Source: an uncultured Lachnospiraceae bacterium (GTDB taxonomy: Bacteria; Bacillota; Clostridia; Lachnospirales; Lachnospiraceae). Taken from it: a stretch of DNA of 45,814 bases. The notes under the pieces were generated by a model that saw only the letters and a list, made by a program, of their open reading frames with translations, made no database searches and was not told the DNA's origin. Shown piece by piece: positions 8,018-16,655 of the stretch; the stretch's first letter is position 1; the number at the start of each line of letters is the position of its first letter. Location: contig CAJTVD010000004.1 in assembly GCA_910579495.1 (NCBI GenBank), positions 1-45,814 of the forward strand, given 5' to 3'. A program made the translations under genes and the position numbers.

Positions 8018-9066
8018 AAAAAGTTTTAATCTGGGGGACTGGAAAAATTGCAAGTAGATTTATAGAAAATGGCTGTAATGGAGAAATTATAGGGTTTATA
8101 GAAACAAATAAATCAATAGATTCATACATGGATAAGCCGGTATATGACAGCAGGCAAATCCCATCTCAATATGATTATATCATTGTGGCAAGTTCGTATG
8201 CAACAGAGATATATAATTTAATAATAAGACTTGGTATTGATTGTTCCAGAATTATTTTTTTGTATGGTATAAAGCAGAGGGTTGGCTGTACAGATAATAA
8301 TGTGATAAAGGAGATATTGCTTGAGAAAAATTATATGGGCTATTGTGGCGAATTTAGTTTGATAGAAGATTCATTTATAGAAGATGACATCAAGAAATAT
8401 ACGGAAATGAACCAAAGGCCTAATTTTGCAATAAAAAAAGAATATTTGTGGACAGTTATCAAGGATAAATATTCTTTGGCAGGAACAGTAAACAATTATT
8501 TCTGGCAGGACTTATGGGCTTCCAGATTGGTGATTAAATCAGGTGTAAAATGCCACTTTGACATCGGATCAAGATTGGATGGATTTATAGCACATTTACT
8601 TGCCTCCGGAATAGATATTGCTATGATAGATGTGCGGAAATTTCCCGAAGAAGTTGAGGGTTTGCATACTATAGTTGATGATGCTACAAGTCTAAAACAG
8701 ATACCTGACGGTAGTATTGAAAGTCTATCGGCTCTGTGTTCATTGGAACATTTTGGGTTAGGTAGATATGGAGATCCAATAGATCCGGAGGCTTGCTTTA
8801 AGTGCTTTGGCAATATACAAAGAAAACTGAAAACTAAGGGAAAATTATATATTTCACTTCCTATAGGAAAAGAAAGGTTAGAATTTAATGCTCATAGAGT
8901 GTTTTACCCTAGTACTATAGTAGAGTGTTTTGGATCTTTAATATTAAAAGAATTTTCATGTACATCAAATGGAAAGATTGAATATGATATAGATATACAT
9001 AAGTATGATAATGATTTACATAATGGGAATTATAGGTATGGTATGTTTTATTTTATAAAGCCATAA
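8014..9066 (+). CDS. Rossmann-like module fused to DUF268 (methyltransferase-like) domain
   Basis: Residues 1-95 are the recurrent module (VLIWGTGKIASRF, then GFIETNKS and IIVASSY). Residues 150-350 match the DUF268 pattern: CHFDIGSRLDGFIAHLL, then ALCSLEHFGLGRYGDPIDP and LKTKGKLYISLPIGKERLE. DUF268 has the look of a SAM methyltransferase, since DIGSRLDG sits at the motif I position and the SLEHFGLG block resembles the usual EHL block, but its reaction is not established to my knowledge. GGGAG lies eight bases before the ATG, which overlaps the preceding stop. It probably modifies a sugar in this glycan. Confidence 0.72.
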   Translation: MKKVLIWGTGKIASRFIENGCNGEIIGFIETNKSIDSYMDKPVYDSRQIPSQYDYIIVASSYATEIYNLIIRLGIDCSRIIFLYGIKQRVGCTDNNVIKEILLEKNYMGYCGEFSLIEDSFIEDDIKKYTEMNQRPNFAIKKEYLWTVIKDKYSLAGTVNNYFWQDLWASRLVIKSGVKCHFDIGSRLDGFIAHLLASGIDIAMIDVRKFPEEVEGLHTIVDDATSLKQIPDGSIESLSALCSLEHFGLGRYGDPIDPEACFKCFGNIQRKLKTKGKLYISLPIGKERLEFNAHRVFYPSTIVECFGSLILKEFSCTSNGKIEYDIDIHKYDNDLHNGNYRYGMFYFIKP

Positions 9067-9124
9067 GTTCAAATTTTAGAAACTTATAAAAATAAATATT
9101 AAATAGAAAAATGGGTTATCAGTT

Positions 9125-10081
9125 ATGAATACTTTTTATAAATTATTGAAGAAAATATTTATGGATTATAAAATAAAAAATTTGGGTGATAAAGAAGTAT
9201 ATTATATTAAAATTGACAATGAGGTAGCTGGATTTTTTGCAATTCTCCGCGAGACATTGGATTATTGCTGCTATGCAGATGAGCAAGGATTTTTGCCTTA
9301 TATTATATACAGCAAAAGAACATTGTATTCTGAAAATGGATTCTTTTTAGGAACTAAAAATCCATTTGAGTATTATTATGAACAGCCTTTATTATCTATG
9401 TCGGACAGTATTTTCAGTGGATTAAATTTAGTAAAAAGTCGGTTAATTCATTTAGAGAAGATTGAGATGAAATATAACTTAAAGCCATTTTCTTATATTG
9501 TAGAAGATAAGTATTTTGAAAAAATGGCAGACATTTATAGAAAATACATGCATTTAAATGTTATGACATATAAAAAAATTGAGATAAATATAGAAAAAAT
9601 AATACGAGGAAAAAGGACATTAGGAGTGCATATCCGAGGCACAGATTTTTACAAGGAATTTAATAATCATCCTGTTCCGGTAACAGTTGATGAATATATT
9701 CAGGTGATTAATGAAGAAGCTGAAAGAGAACAGTATGGACAAGTCTTTGTAGCAACAGATGATGTTAGATGCCTGAAAAAATTGAAACAAATATTAAATA
9801 TCCCGTTAGTTTTTTATAAGAATACGATGAGAGCCAGTGGGAATAAATCTGTGGCATATGAACGTAGTGAACGTAAAAATAATAATTACCTATTAGGATA
9901 TGAAGTGCTGAAGGATGCGTATACCCTTGCGGCATGTGATGGGTTTATAGGCTGTTTATCTCAGGTTGATATATTTGTACAAATCATTAAGAAGAGTAAA
10001 GGGCAGGATTTTGCCTCTTTAAAAATAATTGATAAAGGTGTTTTTACTAATAATAGACAATGCTGGGAACCGTCTAAATAG
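9125..10081 (+). CDS. GT23/NodZ-like (GT-B) fucosyltransferase-like protein
   Basis: The central motif LGVHIRGTDFYKEF matches the HxRxTD element used by alpha-1,6-fucosyltransferases (NodZ, FUT8) and protein O-fucosyltransferases to bind GDP-fucose. Downstream VFVATDDVRCLKKLK and YTLAACDGFIGCLSQVD follow the same GT-B pattern (D near the nucleotide, then S before the final helix). Residues 1-150 are specific to the gene and I do not recognise them. The length of 318 residues fits a single-domain enzyme. Like the GT11 gene it lacks the Rossmann-like module but is immediately followed by a stand-alone copy. The sugar could also be another GDP-hexose. Confidence 0.65.
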   Translation: MNTFYKLLKKIFMDYKIKNLGDKEVYYIKIDNEVAGFFAILRETLDYCCYADEQGFLPYIIYSKRTLYSENGFFLGTKNPFEYYYEQPLLSMSDSIFSGLNLVKSRLIHLEKIEMKYNLKPFSYIVEDKYFEKMADIYRKYMHLNVMTYKKIEINIEKIIRGKRTLGVHIRGTDFYKEFNNHPVPVTVDEYIQVINEEAEREQYGQVFVATDDVRCLKKLKQILNIPLVFYKNTMRASGNKSVAYERSERKNNNYLLGYEVLKDAYTLAACDGFIGCLSQVDIFVQIIKKSKGQDFASLKIIDKGVFTNNRQCWEPSK

Positions 10082-10091
10082 GAGGGCTGAT

Positions 10092-10562
10092 ATGCAATGG
10101 GACAAGGAAAAAATTATATTATCTTTTTTAGCGGGAAATCTAAGCCTGTATTTGTATTATAAAATAAAATCCACAAATAAGAATGTAGATGATAAAAATA
10201 AAAAATATTTACAGCTATTTGAAAAATGGTTAATTTTGGCTGAAAGAGGAGATTCCATTAGACAGTTTTTTGAAGCGAGAAATATAAAGGAGATTGCAGT
10301 ATATGGTTATGGAAATATTGGTAAACACTTAGTAGCACAGCTTTCTGGTTCGGATATTAATATAAAATATGTGTTAGATAAAAGAAAAGATTGCATTATA
10401 ACGGATAACATTCCCTGTTATCCGTTGCTTGGCAAAATACAGAGTGTAGACGCAATAGTTATTACGCCAATTTGTGAGTATATGGAAATAAAAAATACAT
10501 TAAAAAGGGTTACCTCTGCTGAACTTATATCAATAGAAGACATTATATACGAGTTGTTATAG
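10092..10562 (+). CDS. Stand-alone Rossmann-like module with N-terminal hydrophobic segment (second copy)
   Basis: The start ATG at 10092 has GGAGGG eight bases upstream, next to the stop of the previous gene. Residues 7-24 (IILSFLAGNLSLYLYYKI) form a hydrophobic stretch, followed by KKYLQLFEKWLILAERG and the module IAVYGYGNIGKHLVAQL, KYVLDKRK and AIVITPICEY. The layout and connector closely parallel the gene at 7505, so the two are paralogues. Both follow fucosyltransferase-type genes that lack the module. There is no catalytic domain. The role may be to dock or stabilise its neighbour at the membrane, which is inference from context only. Confidence 0.68.
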   Translation: MQWDKEKIILSFLAGNLSLYLYYKIKSTNKNVDDKNKKYLQLFEKWLILAERGDSIRQFFEARNIKEIAVYGYGNIGKHLVAQLSGSDINIKYVLDKRKDCIITDNIPCYPLLGKIQSVDAIVITPICEYMEIKNTLKRVTSAELISIEDIIYELL

Positions 10563-10625
10563 GAAGTGAATGCTTTATTAGAAAAATGGGATATATTGCC
10601 TGAGATTATAAAGGGATTAATGGAT

Positions 10626-11852
10626 ATGAAAGTACTGTGGTTATGCGGTATCGTACTGCCGCATCTTTGTGATGAGTTTGGGTTCAAAAAGACAGTGATA
10701 AATGGATGGATTAGCGGAATGTTTGAATATATCCATAAGAATTCAGATATAAAAATAGGTCTTTGTTGCCCAATTAGGAATAGTGAAAGAATGAGAGATG
10801 GTATATTAGATGGAGAACTGTATTATTCTTTTAAGATGGTATCGGGGGGGACAATTAATTATTACCAGGATAAACGGTTTATTGAAATTATAAATGACTT
10901 TTCTCCTGATGTTATACATATTTGGGGAACAGAGTATATACATACATATAATATGCTTTGTGCTGCTGAAGTAATGGGGAAATTAAATAAAACAGTTATA
11001 AGTATACAGGGACTAATTTCTTCAGTTGTAGAGCATTATTGTGATGGCATAGAAAGAGACCAAGGTGAAGCGTTTGAAAAAATAAGGGAATTGTCATTAA
11101 AAGATAAAACCAGAAGTGAATATGAAATTAAGGCAATTAGGAAGTGTATAAATATTTCAGGACGGACAGAGTGGGACAAGGCATGTATTACACAAATTAA
11201 TCCGGATGTAAATTATTGGCATATCGGTGAAACTTTAAGGGACATTTTCTATAAACAAAGGGGAAAGTGGGAAGTGCAAAAATGCAACAGGCATACAATA
11301 TTCTTAAGCCATGTTTATTGTCCAATCAAGGGATTGCACTATTTCTTAAGAGCTTTACCATATGTTTTGAAGGAATATCCTAATGTAGCCGTAAGAATAG
11401 CTGGGGACAATATTATGGAATCGGATAATGAATACGGGCAATACATAAAAAAATTAGTGTCCGAGTTTGGGATAGAGAAAAATATATTATTTTTAGGAAA
11501 ATTAACTGAGGAAAAAATGTGCCAGGAGTATTTAGCTGCACATGTGTTTATTTGTCCCTCAACAGTTGAAAATTCATCTAATTCCGTATGTGAAGCAATG
11601 CTTATTGGAACGCCGGCAATATGCTCTTTTGTTGGAGGAATTCCCAGTTTGATTAACCACAAGCAGGATGGTTTTCTGTATCAATGCAATGAACCGGAAA
11701 TGCTGGCGTATTATATAAAAATTTTATTTGAGGATGATATGTTGGCAGCTGAAATATCAAGAAACGCAATTTGCTCAATTTCAGAGAAAGTTTGCAGGCA
11801 AAGGAATGGTAATGAGTTGATAAGCCTGTATCAAAAGTTGGCAGATGCATGA
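10626..11852 (+). CDS. GT4 (GT-B) glycosyltransferase
   Basis: I chose ATG 10626 because AAGGGA lies nine bases upstream and the protein then begins MKVLWLCGIVLPHL, the usual opening of this group; the frame is open back to GTG 10566. The C-terminal half has the GT4 features: FLSHVYCPIKGLHYFLRAL, VRIAGDN, CPSTVENSSNSVCEAM (the E-x7-E element that holds the nucleotide) and GTPAICSFVGGIPSL. It has 408 residues and no Rossmann-like add-on. A run of seven G at 10844-10850 lies inside the frame and is conspicuous in such AT-rich DNA. It probably adds one residue to the growing glycan. Confidence 0.82.
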   Translation: MKVLWLCGIVLPHLCDEFGFKKTVINGWISGMFEYIHKNSDIKIGLCCPIRNSERMRDGILDGELYYSFKMVSGGTINYYQDKRFIEIINDFSPDVIHIWGTEYIHTYNMLCAAEVMGKLNKTVISIQGLISSVVEHYCDGIERDQGEAFEKIRELSLKDKTRSEYEIKAIRKCINISGRTEWDKACITQINPDVNYWHIGETLRDIFYKQRGKWEVQKCNRHTIFLSHVYCPIKGLHYFLRALPYVLKEYPNVAVRIAGDNIMESDNEYGQYIKKLVSEFGIEKNILFLGKLTEEKMCQEYLAAHVFICPSTVENSSNSVCEAMLIGTPAICSFVGGIPSLINHKQDGFLYQCNEPEMLAYYIKILFEDDMLAAEISRNAICSISEKVCRQRNGNELISLYQKLADA

Positions 11853-11879
11853 TTTTATATTAACAGTATGGAGGTTTAG

Positions 11880-13115
11880 ATGAATATAGGTATCACTATA
11901 TTTGCATATAACAGAAGTAAGCATTTACAGAGGGTATTAGATGGTTTAAGAAAAAACGAAGGAGTATCGAAGATTTACGTTTTTCAGGATGGGCTGAAAC
12001 GGGAAGAACATCGTCAAGAGTGGGAGAAGACAAAACAGGTTATTCAAAATATTAAATGGTGTGAGGTAGTTTACAAACAATCATCATATAATAAAGGGTT
12101 AGCAACATCTATAATTAGTGGCATTAATGTTGTATTTGCGGATCATAATGCGGTGGTTGTATTGGAGGATGACTGTGTACCGCATCCTCAATTTATGGAA
12201 TATATGACGAAGGCATTGGAAAAGTACGAGGCATATAAAGAAGTATATCATATAAGCGCTACGTCAGAGCCTGTAGATGTTGTGGCAAACGGTACTGATG
12301 CTTATTTTTTAGGCCGCATTAATTCTTGTGGCTGGGGGACATGGAAAGACAGATGGGTACAGTTTAGCCGGGATTACAAAATGCTGGGCAGAGTTAAAAC
12401 AGACGCAGCGCTAAATGAACGGTTTAACTTGTGGGGCCAGGATTTGGAAGCGCATATTTTAGGGGATATATATGGCACAACCGATACATGGGCAGCATTT
12501 TGGGCGCTTACAGTAATAATGAAAAAAGGGTATTGTATATCGCCGTATGAGTCTTTGATAGATAATATAGGTTTTGATGGGAGTGGAGTTCATTGCGGAG
12601 TATCTGAAAATAAATTAAAGCTTCGGGCAATTGAAAAACAAACTGAAATGATTCTGCCAGATAAGATAGAATTTGTTAAAGATTATAGAAAATCCTTTGC
12701 AATTCATCACTTATGGACAAACCCGGCAGTCAGGGATAAATATTATAAGAATGTTGCAATAGATATGCTGGAACTGCAATATAGAAATATAAAAATAGCA
12801 CATATAATAAAAGCAATGGGAAGCACTGATATATGTATATGGGGCAAGGGAAGGATTTGCGATTACCTGATACGCGACCTTGATGAGGAAATTAATTTAA
12901 GGGCAATTGTTGAGACAACCCCAAATACTACGATGTATCAAGATATACCGGTAATACAATACGAAGATATTCCGCAAGACATCTCTCTTGTTATTGTCAT
13001 ACCAGGATATGATTTAGTGAGAATACAAAATATGATTAGCGAAGAATTAAAGTGTAAGCTGATTCCCTTAGATAAGTTGATTTGTGCCTGCTTGACAAAC
13101 ATATCTAAAGGATGA
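11880..13115 (+). CDS. GT13/GNT-I-like glycosyltransferase with C-terminal Rossmann-like module
   Basis: GGAGG six bases upstream supports ATG 11880. The opening MNIGITIFAYNRSKHLQRVL and the metal site VVLEDDCVPHPQFMEYM (EDD in place of DxD) followed by GWGTWKDRW resemble the GNT-I (GT13) group of GT-A enzymes, which act on N-acetylglucosamine-type transfers in eukaryotes and on unknown sugars in bacteria. Residues from about 315 hold the recurrent module in a drifted form (ICIWGKGRICDYLIRDL, then LVIVIPGY). The stop overlaps the next reading frame at ATGA (13112), so the genes are tightly packed. Confidence 0.75.
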   Translation: MNIGITIFAYNRSKHLQRVLDGLRKNEGVSKIYVFQDGLKREEHRQEWEKTKQVIQNIKWCEVVYKQSSYNKGLATSIISGINVVFADHNAVVVLEDDCVPHPQFMEYMTKALEKYEAYKEVYHISATSEPVDVVANGTDAYFLGRINSCGWGTWKDRWVQFSRDYKMLGRVKTDAALNERFNLWGQDLEAHILGDIYGTTDTWAAFWALTVIMKKGYCISPYESLIDNIGFDGSGVHCGVSENKLKLRAIEKQTEMILPDKIEFVKDYRKSFAIHHLWTNPAVRDKYYKNVAIDMLELQYRNIKIAHIIKAMGSTDICIWGKGRICDYLIRDLDEEINLRAIVETTPNTTMYQDIPVIQYEDIPQDISLVIVIPGYDLVRIQNMISEELKCKLIPLDKLICACLTNISKG

Positions 13116-13129
13116 ATGTGAGGTTTAAA

Positions 13130-14317
13130 ATGAGCAGAATAATAGTTTCCCTAACATCTTATCCGTCCAGAATAAGGGATATTTCCAAAGTGCTTGACAG
13201 TATTATGGTGCAGACATATCTGCCAGATAAAGTGGTTTTATATTTGTCTGAAAAGCAGTTTCCGAAAAGAAAGTTGCCTGTTGATTTATCTGCATATTTT
13301 ACGTTGGGATTAGAAATACATTGGTGTCAGGATGACATGAAATCGCATAAGAAATATCTATATGCTTTTAAGGAATATCCTAAAGACAGCATTATTACAA
13401 TAGATGATGACGTTTATTATGAAAAACATATGATAGAGGAATTTGTTCAATGTATAGATAAATATCCTCAGTGTATATTGGCGAGAAGGACGCATTTGAT
13501 CACAATAGAAAACGATGGTAGTATTTCACCATACGAAAGATGGTGGGGGGAATGTTTGCATTATATTGGGATACCGCGTATGGATTTATTTGCTGTGGGA
13601 TGTGGCGGAATCCTTTACCCGCCCAATTTACTTACCCAAGAGGTACTAAATACGGACAGCATAAAGAAGCATTGCATGTATGCAGATGATATATGGCTTA
13701 AAGTGATGGAACTTATCAGTGGAATACCAGTAGTCCAAGTGCAAACAAGGATTTTGGACAGGTTTAATAAAGAATTTGCTCAGGATGGTTTATACCAGCA
13801 TTATAATGGAAATGGCGGAAATGACAGAAGTTTTCATCATATTTTAGGGATATATGATTATTCTGTTGGTCCAAGAAAAGAATTAGTCCGGAAATTATTC
13901 TCAACGGGTATTGTTCATGAAAATGAGATTATACAAGGAAGAAAAAACGATAACATCAGGTTGGTAGAGGAATGTATTGGCAGCATAGGGCGGGATACAG
14001 GCATTGTCATATACGGTGCAGGTACTGTGGCAAGACGCGTTTACAATGCTTTAGATAAATATAAAAGAACTAATAAAATCAGGGCATTTTTGGTGGAAGA
14101 TACAAACAAAAATGCTTCTAATTTTAAAGATATAAAAGTAGTACAGTATAAGGATGCAGATTATGAAAATGTGGTGTGTATTATAGCTGTGGCTGATTTA
14201 GAAGAGCAATATCGTATTAGCTTGCAACTGGTAGCGGTTGGGGTAAGGGAGAGCCAAATACGTTTTTTGAACTATTGGATGCTGGGCGGATTACAGGATC
14301 TTATGGATGCTGGATAA
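13130..14317 (+). CDS. GT-A type glycosyltransferase with C-terminal Rossmann-like module
   Basis: ATG 13130 follows GTGAGGT by five bases and gives a protein beginning MSRIIVSLTSYPSRI; ATG 13112, overlapping the previous stop, is the alternative. The sequence VLDSIMVQTYLPDKVVLYL, ITIDDDVYY (metal site) and MYADDIWLKVM are typical of a bacterial polysaccharide glycosyltransferase group often annotated only as GT2-like. Residues from about 290 hold the module IVIYGAGTVARRVYNAL with an acidic FLVEDTN turn. The Asp triplet and the late DDIW make a functional enzyme likely. Sugar specificity is not readable. Confidence 0.75.
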   Translation: MSRIIVSLTSYPSRIRDISKVLDSIMVQTYLPDKVVLYLSEKQFPKRKLPVDLSAYFTLGLEIHWCQDDMKSHKKYLYAFKEYPKDSIITIDDDVYYEKHMIEEFVQCIDKYPQCILARRTHLITIENDGSISPYERWWGECLHYIGIPRMDLFAVGCGGILYPPNLLTQEVLNTDSIKKHCMYADDIWLKVMELISGIPVVQVQTRILDRFNKEFAQDGLYQHYNGNGGNDRSFHHILGIYDYSVGPRKELVRKLFSTGIVHENEIIQGRKNDNIRLVEECIGSIGRDTGIVIYGAGTVARRVYNALDKYKRTNKIRAFLVEDTNKNASNFKDIKVVQYKDADYENVVCIIAVADLEEQYRISLQLVAVGVRESQIRFLNYWMLGGLQDLMDAG

Positions 14318-14355
14318 TATGATGAATGAGGGCGTAACCAAAAAAGGGAAGATAT

Positions 14356-16626
14356 ATGGAAACAAATATTATAGGACAAACAGATTTTTGGGAAAAATGT
14401 GCCTTACCACGGATGTCCGATGAATTTATTAGACATCTTATCCATGATGAATTAGACACTCAGGAACTATATTTGGTGGAAAGGCATCGCCTTTATGACT
14501 GGCTTTTTCCGGAATATTATACGAAGGAAGAGAAAGAAATTTTGGATTTATTTTCGCAAATGGTATCTGAAAGAAAAACGGCAATTTATGGAACAGGCAT
14601 AGCCGCAAGGATTTTGCTAAATTGTGGATTTTATAATCAGATTGCAGGAGTGATGGATAAAAAAAGGCCGGGAACTCTTTTTTATAAAAAGGTGATTATG
14701 AATGAAGAACAAGCAGTGGAAGCAGGGATAACACAGATTGTTGTGGCAGCGAAAGTAGGAAATTACCGGATTGTTGCAGGGAAAATTGTGGATTTCTGCG
14801 AAAAGAATGGGATATTGTTAAGGGGATTAAATGGGAGAAATTTATTACAATGGTGTGGGGCAGGCGTTTTAAAGTATAACTGGATGGATAGGCAGTACAT
14901 AGCTTTAAATTCTGATATATTAAAGACGCAAATTGATAACCATGAAGCTATCAGTTTTGATGTTTTTGATACGCTAATCATGAGGAAGGTGATGCAGCCG
15001 ACGGATTTATTTTACCTGGTGGGACAAAAGGCAAAGATAAGCGGTATATCGCCAGCTATATATGCAGAAAAAAGAAGGTATGCAGATAAGTATAATAAGT
15101 ACGAAAAAAATATTTTTGGTATTTATCACACCCTGCAGGAGATATTGATGCTTACAGATGAGGAACGGGATCGGCTGGTAGCGCTTGAAGTGGAAACAGA
15201 AATGCAGATGGCGGTTTGCAGGAACGAGATGGTTGATATTTTCCGGTATGCACTTTCATGTGGCAAAAGAGTATTTTTGATTTCCGATATGCATCTGACG
15301 GAATCAATGATAAGTAAGATTTTATCTGGCCTGGGAATTGAGGGTTATGAAAAGCTCTTGGTTTCCTGTGATTATCATTGTGGAAAGACATCGGGACTTT
15401 TTCATATATATAAGGGATTGATACAAAAAGGTAGGTGCCTGCACATTGGAGACAATGAGATATCAGATGGTGCAGCTTCTAAGGAAGGTATTGATGTTTT
15501 TCTGGTACGTTCTGCAATGACGATGTTAAAGGCTTCTAATCTAAATACATTGAAAGGATATGCCTGTTCTATGAAAGAGCAGAATGCATTGGGGCTGCTC
15601 TTGGCTGAAATCTTTAATAATCCCTTTGGGTTTCATGCAGGGCATGGGATAATGCAGGTTGGGACATATAAGGAATGGGGATATCGTTTCCTGGGCGTTT
15701 ATGTGGTGGCGTATATTGACTGGCTGGCCAGACAGCTAAAGGAAAGCCAGGTCGATAAGATGCTTTTTTCAACCAGGGATGGATATTTGTTTTATGATTT
15801 ATATCAGTGGTACCGGAAAAATGTAGATGGTGCCATACCGGAGGCTATTTATTTTAAGACTTCCAGAAAATTGTGTTATCTGGCCTCAATGTCAGATGAG
15901 GAGAGTATTGAATTTTTCTTGAATTATGATGATGTTTATGCGCCGGAAGAGCTGCTGGAAAAGAGATTTCTTCTGGAAAAGGACGATATTTTGCCATATT
16001 CTGATGAGGGCAGATGGGAATATGTGAAAAAACATAAAGAGAAGATATTCCAAAAAGCAGCTGTTATCCGTGAAAAGTATTTTTCCTACATGGATAGTAT
16101 TGGATTACAGGAAGACAGAGAGTATGGGTTCTTCGACTCATATTGCCGTGGGACAGTCCAATATCTTATGGAACGGTTTGTTCCGTTTGGGCTTCATGGG
16201 TTTTATCTGGGAAAAATACACAATGCACGCAGGCTAAAGAGTGTAAGGTCATTTTACGTAGATAAAGGGGACTATATGAAATTGGATGATATTAATGTGA
16301 AAAGGACATTAATGGAGTACTGTTTTTCTTCCCCCGAAACAAATATCATAGGTATGGATGAAGATGGAAATTTTATTTATGCGGAAGAATACAGAACAGA
16401 CAGGGATATAAAACACATGTTAGACATCCAGGAAGGGATAAGAGAATTCTTTGTGGGATATTATAGTAGTTTTCCGGTGGGAGAAGAAAGTTTTTCCGGC
16501 AGCCTGCCCAACGCTGTAATTAATACAATGGATTTTGTAGAACTTACGGGTGAATGCAGTGATATGGATACGATCAGAAGCATTGATGATATGGTCAACA
16601 AAGGCTATGCTGTCTGGAATATATAA
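14356..16626 (+). CDS. Rossmann-like module plus HAD phosphatase-like domain and large C-terminal domain
   Basis: The 756-residue protein has an unrecognised 70-residue head. Residues 75-165 carry the recurrent module TAIYGTGIAARILLN with VMDKKRPG. Residues 195-390 are a HAD domain with all four motifs: SFDVFDTLI (nucleophile and acid Asp), FLISDMHLT, the Lys of CGKTSG and HIGDNEISDG. The last 330 residues begin LFSTRDGYLFYDLYQWY and include YFKTSRKLCYLASM, a region often found behind such HAD domains in polysaccharide clusters, function unknown to me. It may remove a phosphate from a sugar or glycan intermediate. It is in frame with and close to its neighbours. Confidence 0.7.
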   Translation: METNIIGQTDFWEKCALPRMSDEFIRHLIHDELDTQELYLVERHRLYDWLFPEYYTKEEKEILDLFSQMVSERKTAIYGTGIAARILLNCGFYNQIAGVMDKKRPGTLFYKKVIMNEEQAVEAGITQIVVAAKVGNYRIVAGKIVDFCEKNGILLRGLNGRNLLQWCGAGVLKYNWMDRQYIALNSDILKTQIDNHEAISFDVFDTLIMRKVMQPTDLFYLVGQKAKISGISPAIYAEKRRYADKYNKYEKNIFGIYHTLQEILMLTDEERDRLVALEVETEMQMAVCRNEMVDIFRYALSCGKRVFLISDMHLTESMISKILSGLGIEGYEKLLVSCDYHCGKTSGLFHIYKGLIQKGRCLHIGDNEISDGAASKEGIDVFLVRSAMTMLKASNLNTLKGYACSMKEQNALGLLLAEIFNNPFGFHAGHGIMQVGTYKEWGYRFLGVYVVAYIDWLARQLKESQVDKMLFSTRDGYLFYDLYQWYRKNVDGAIPEAIYFKTSRKLCYLASMSDEESIEFFLNYDDVYAPEELLEKRFLLEKDDILPYSDEGRWEYVKKHKEKIFQKAAVIREKYFSYMDSIGLQEDREYGFFDSYCRGTVQYLMERFVPFGLHGFYLGKIHNARRLKSVRSFYVDKGDYMKLDDINVKRTLMEYCFSSPETNIIGMDEDGNFIYAEEYRTDRDIKHMLDIQEGIREFFVGYYSSFPVGEESFSGSLPNAVINTMDFVELTGECSDMDTIRSIDDMVNKGYAVWNI

Positions 16627-16655
16627 GAATTAAGGGTAAGGGGAAATTTAAAGCA

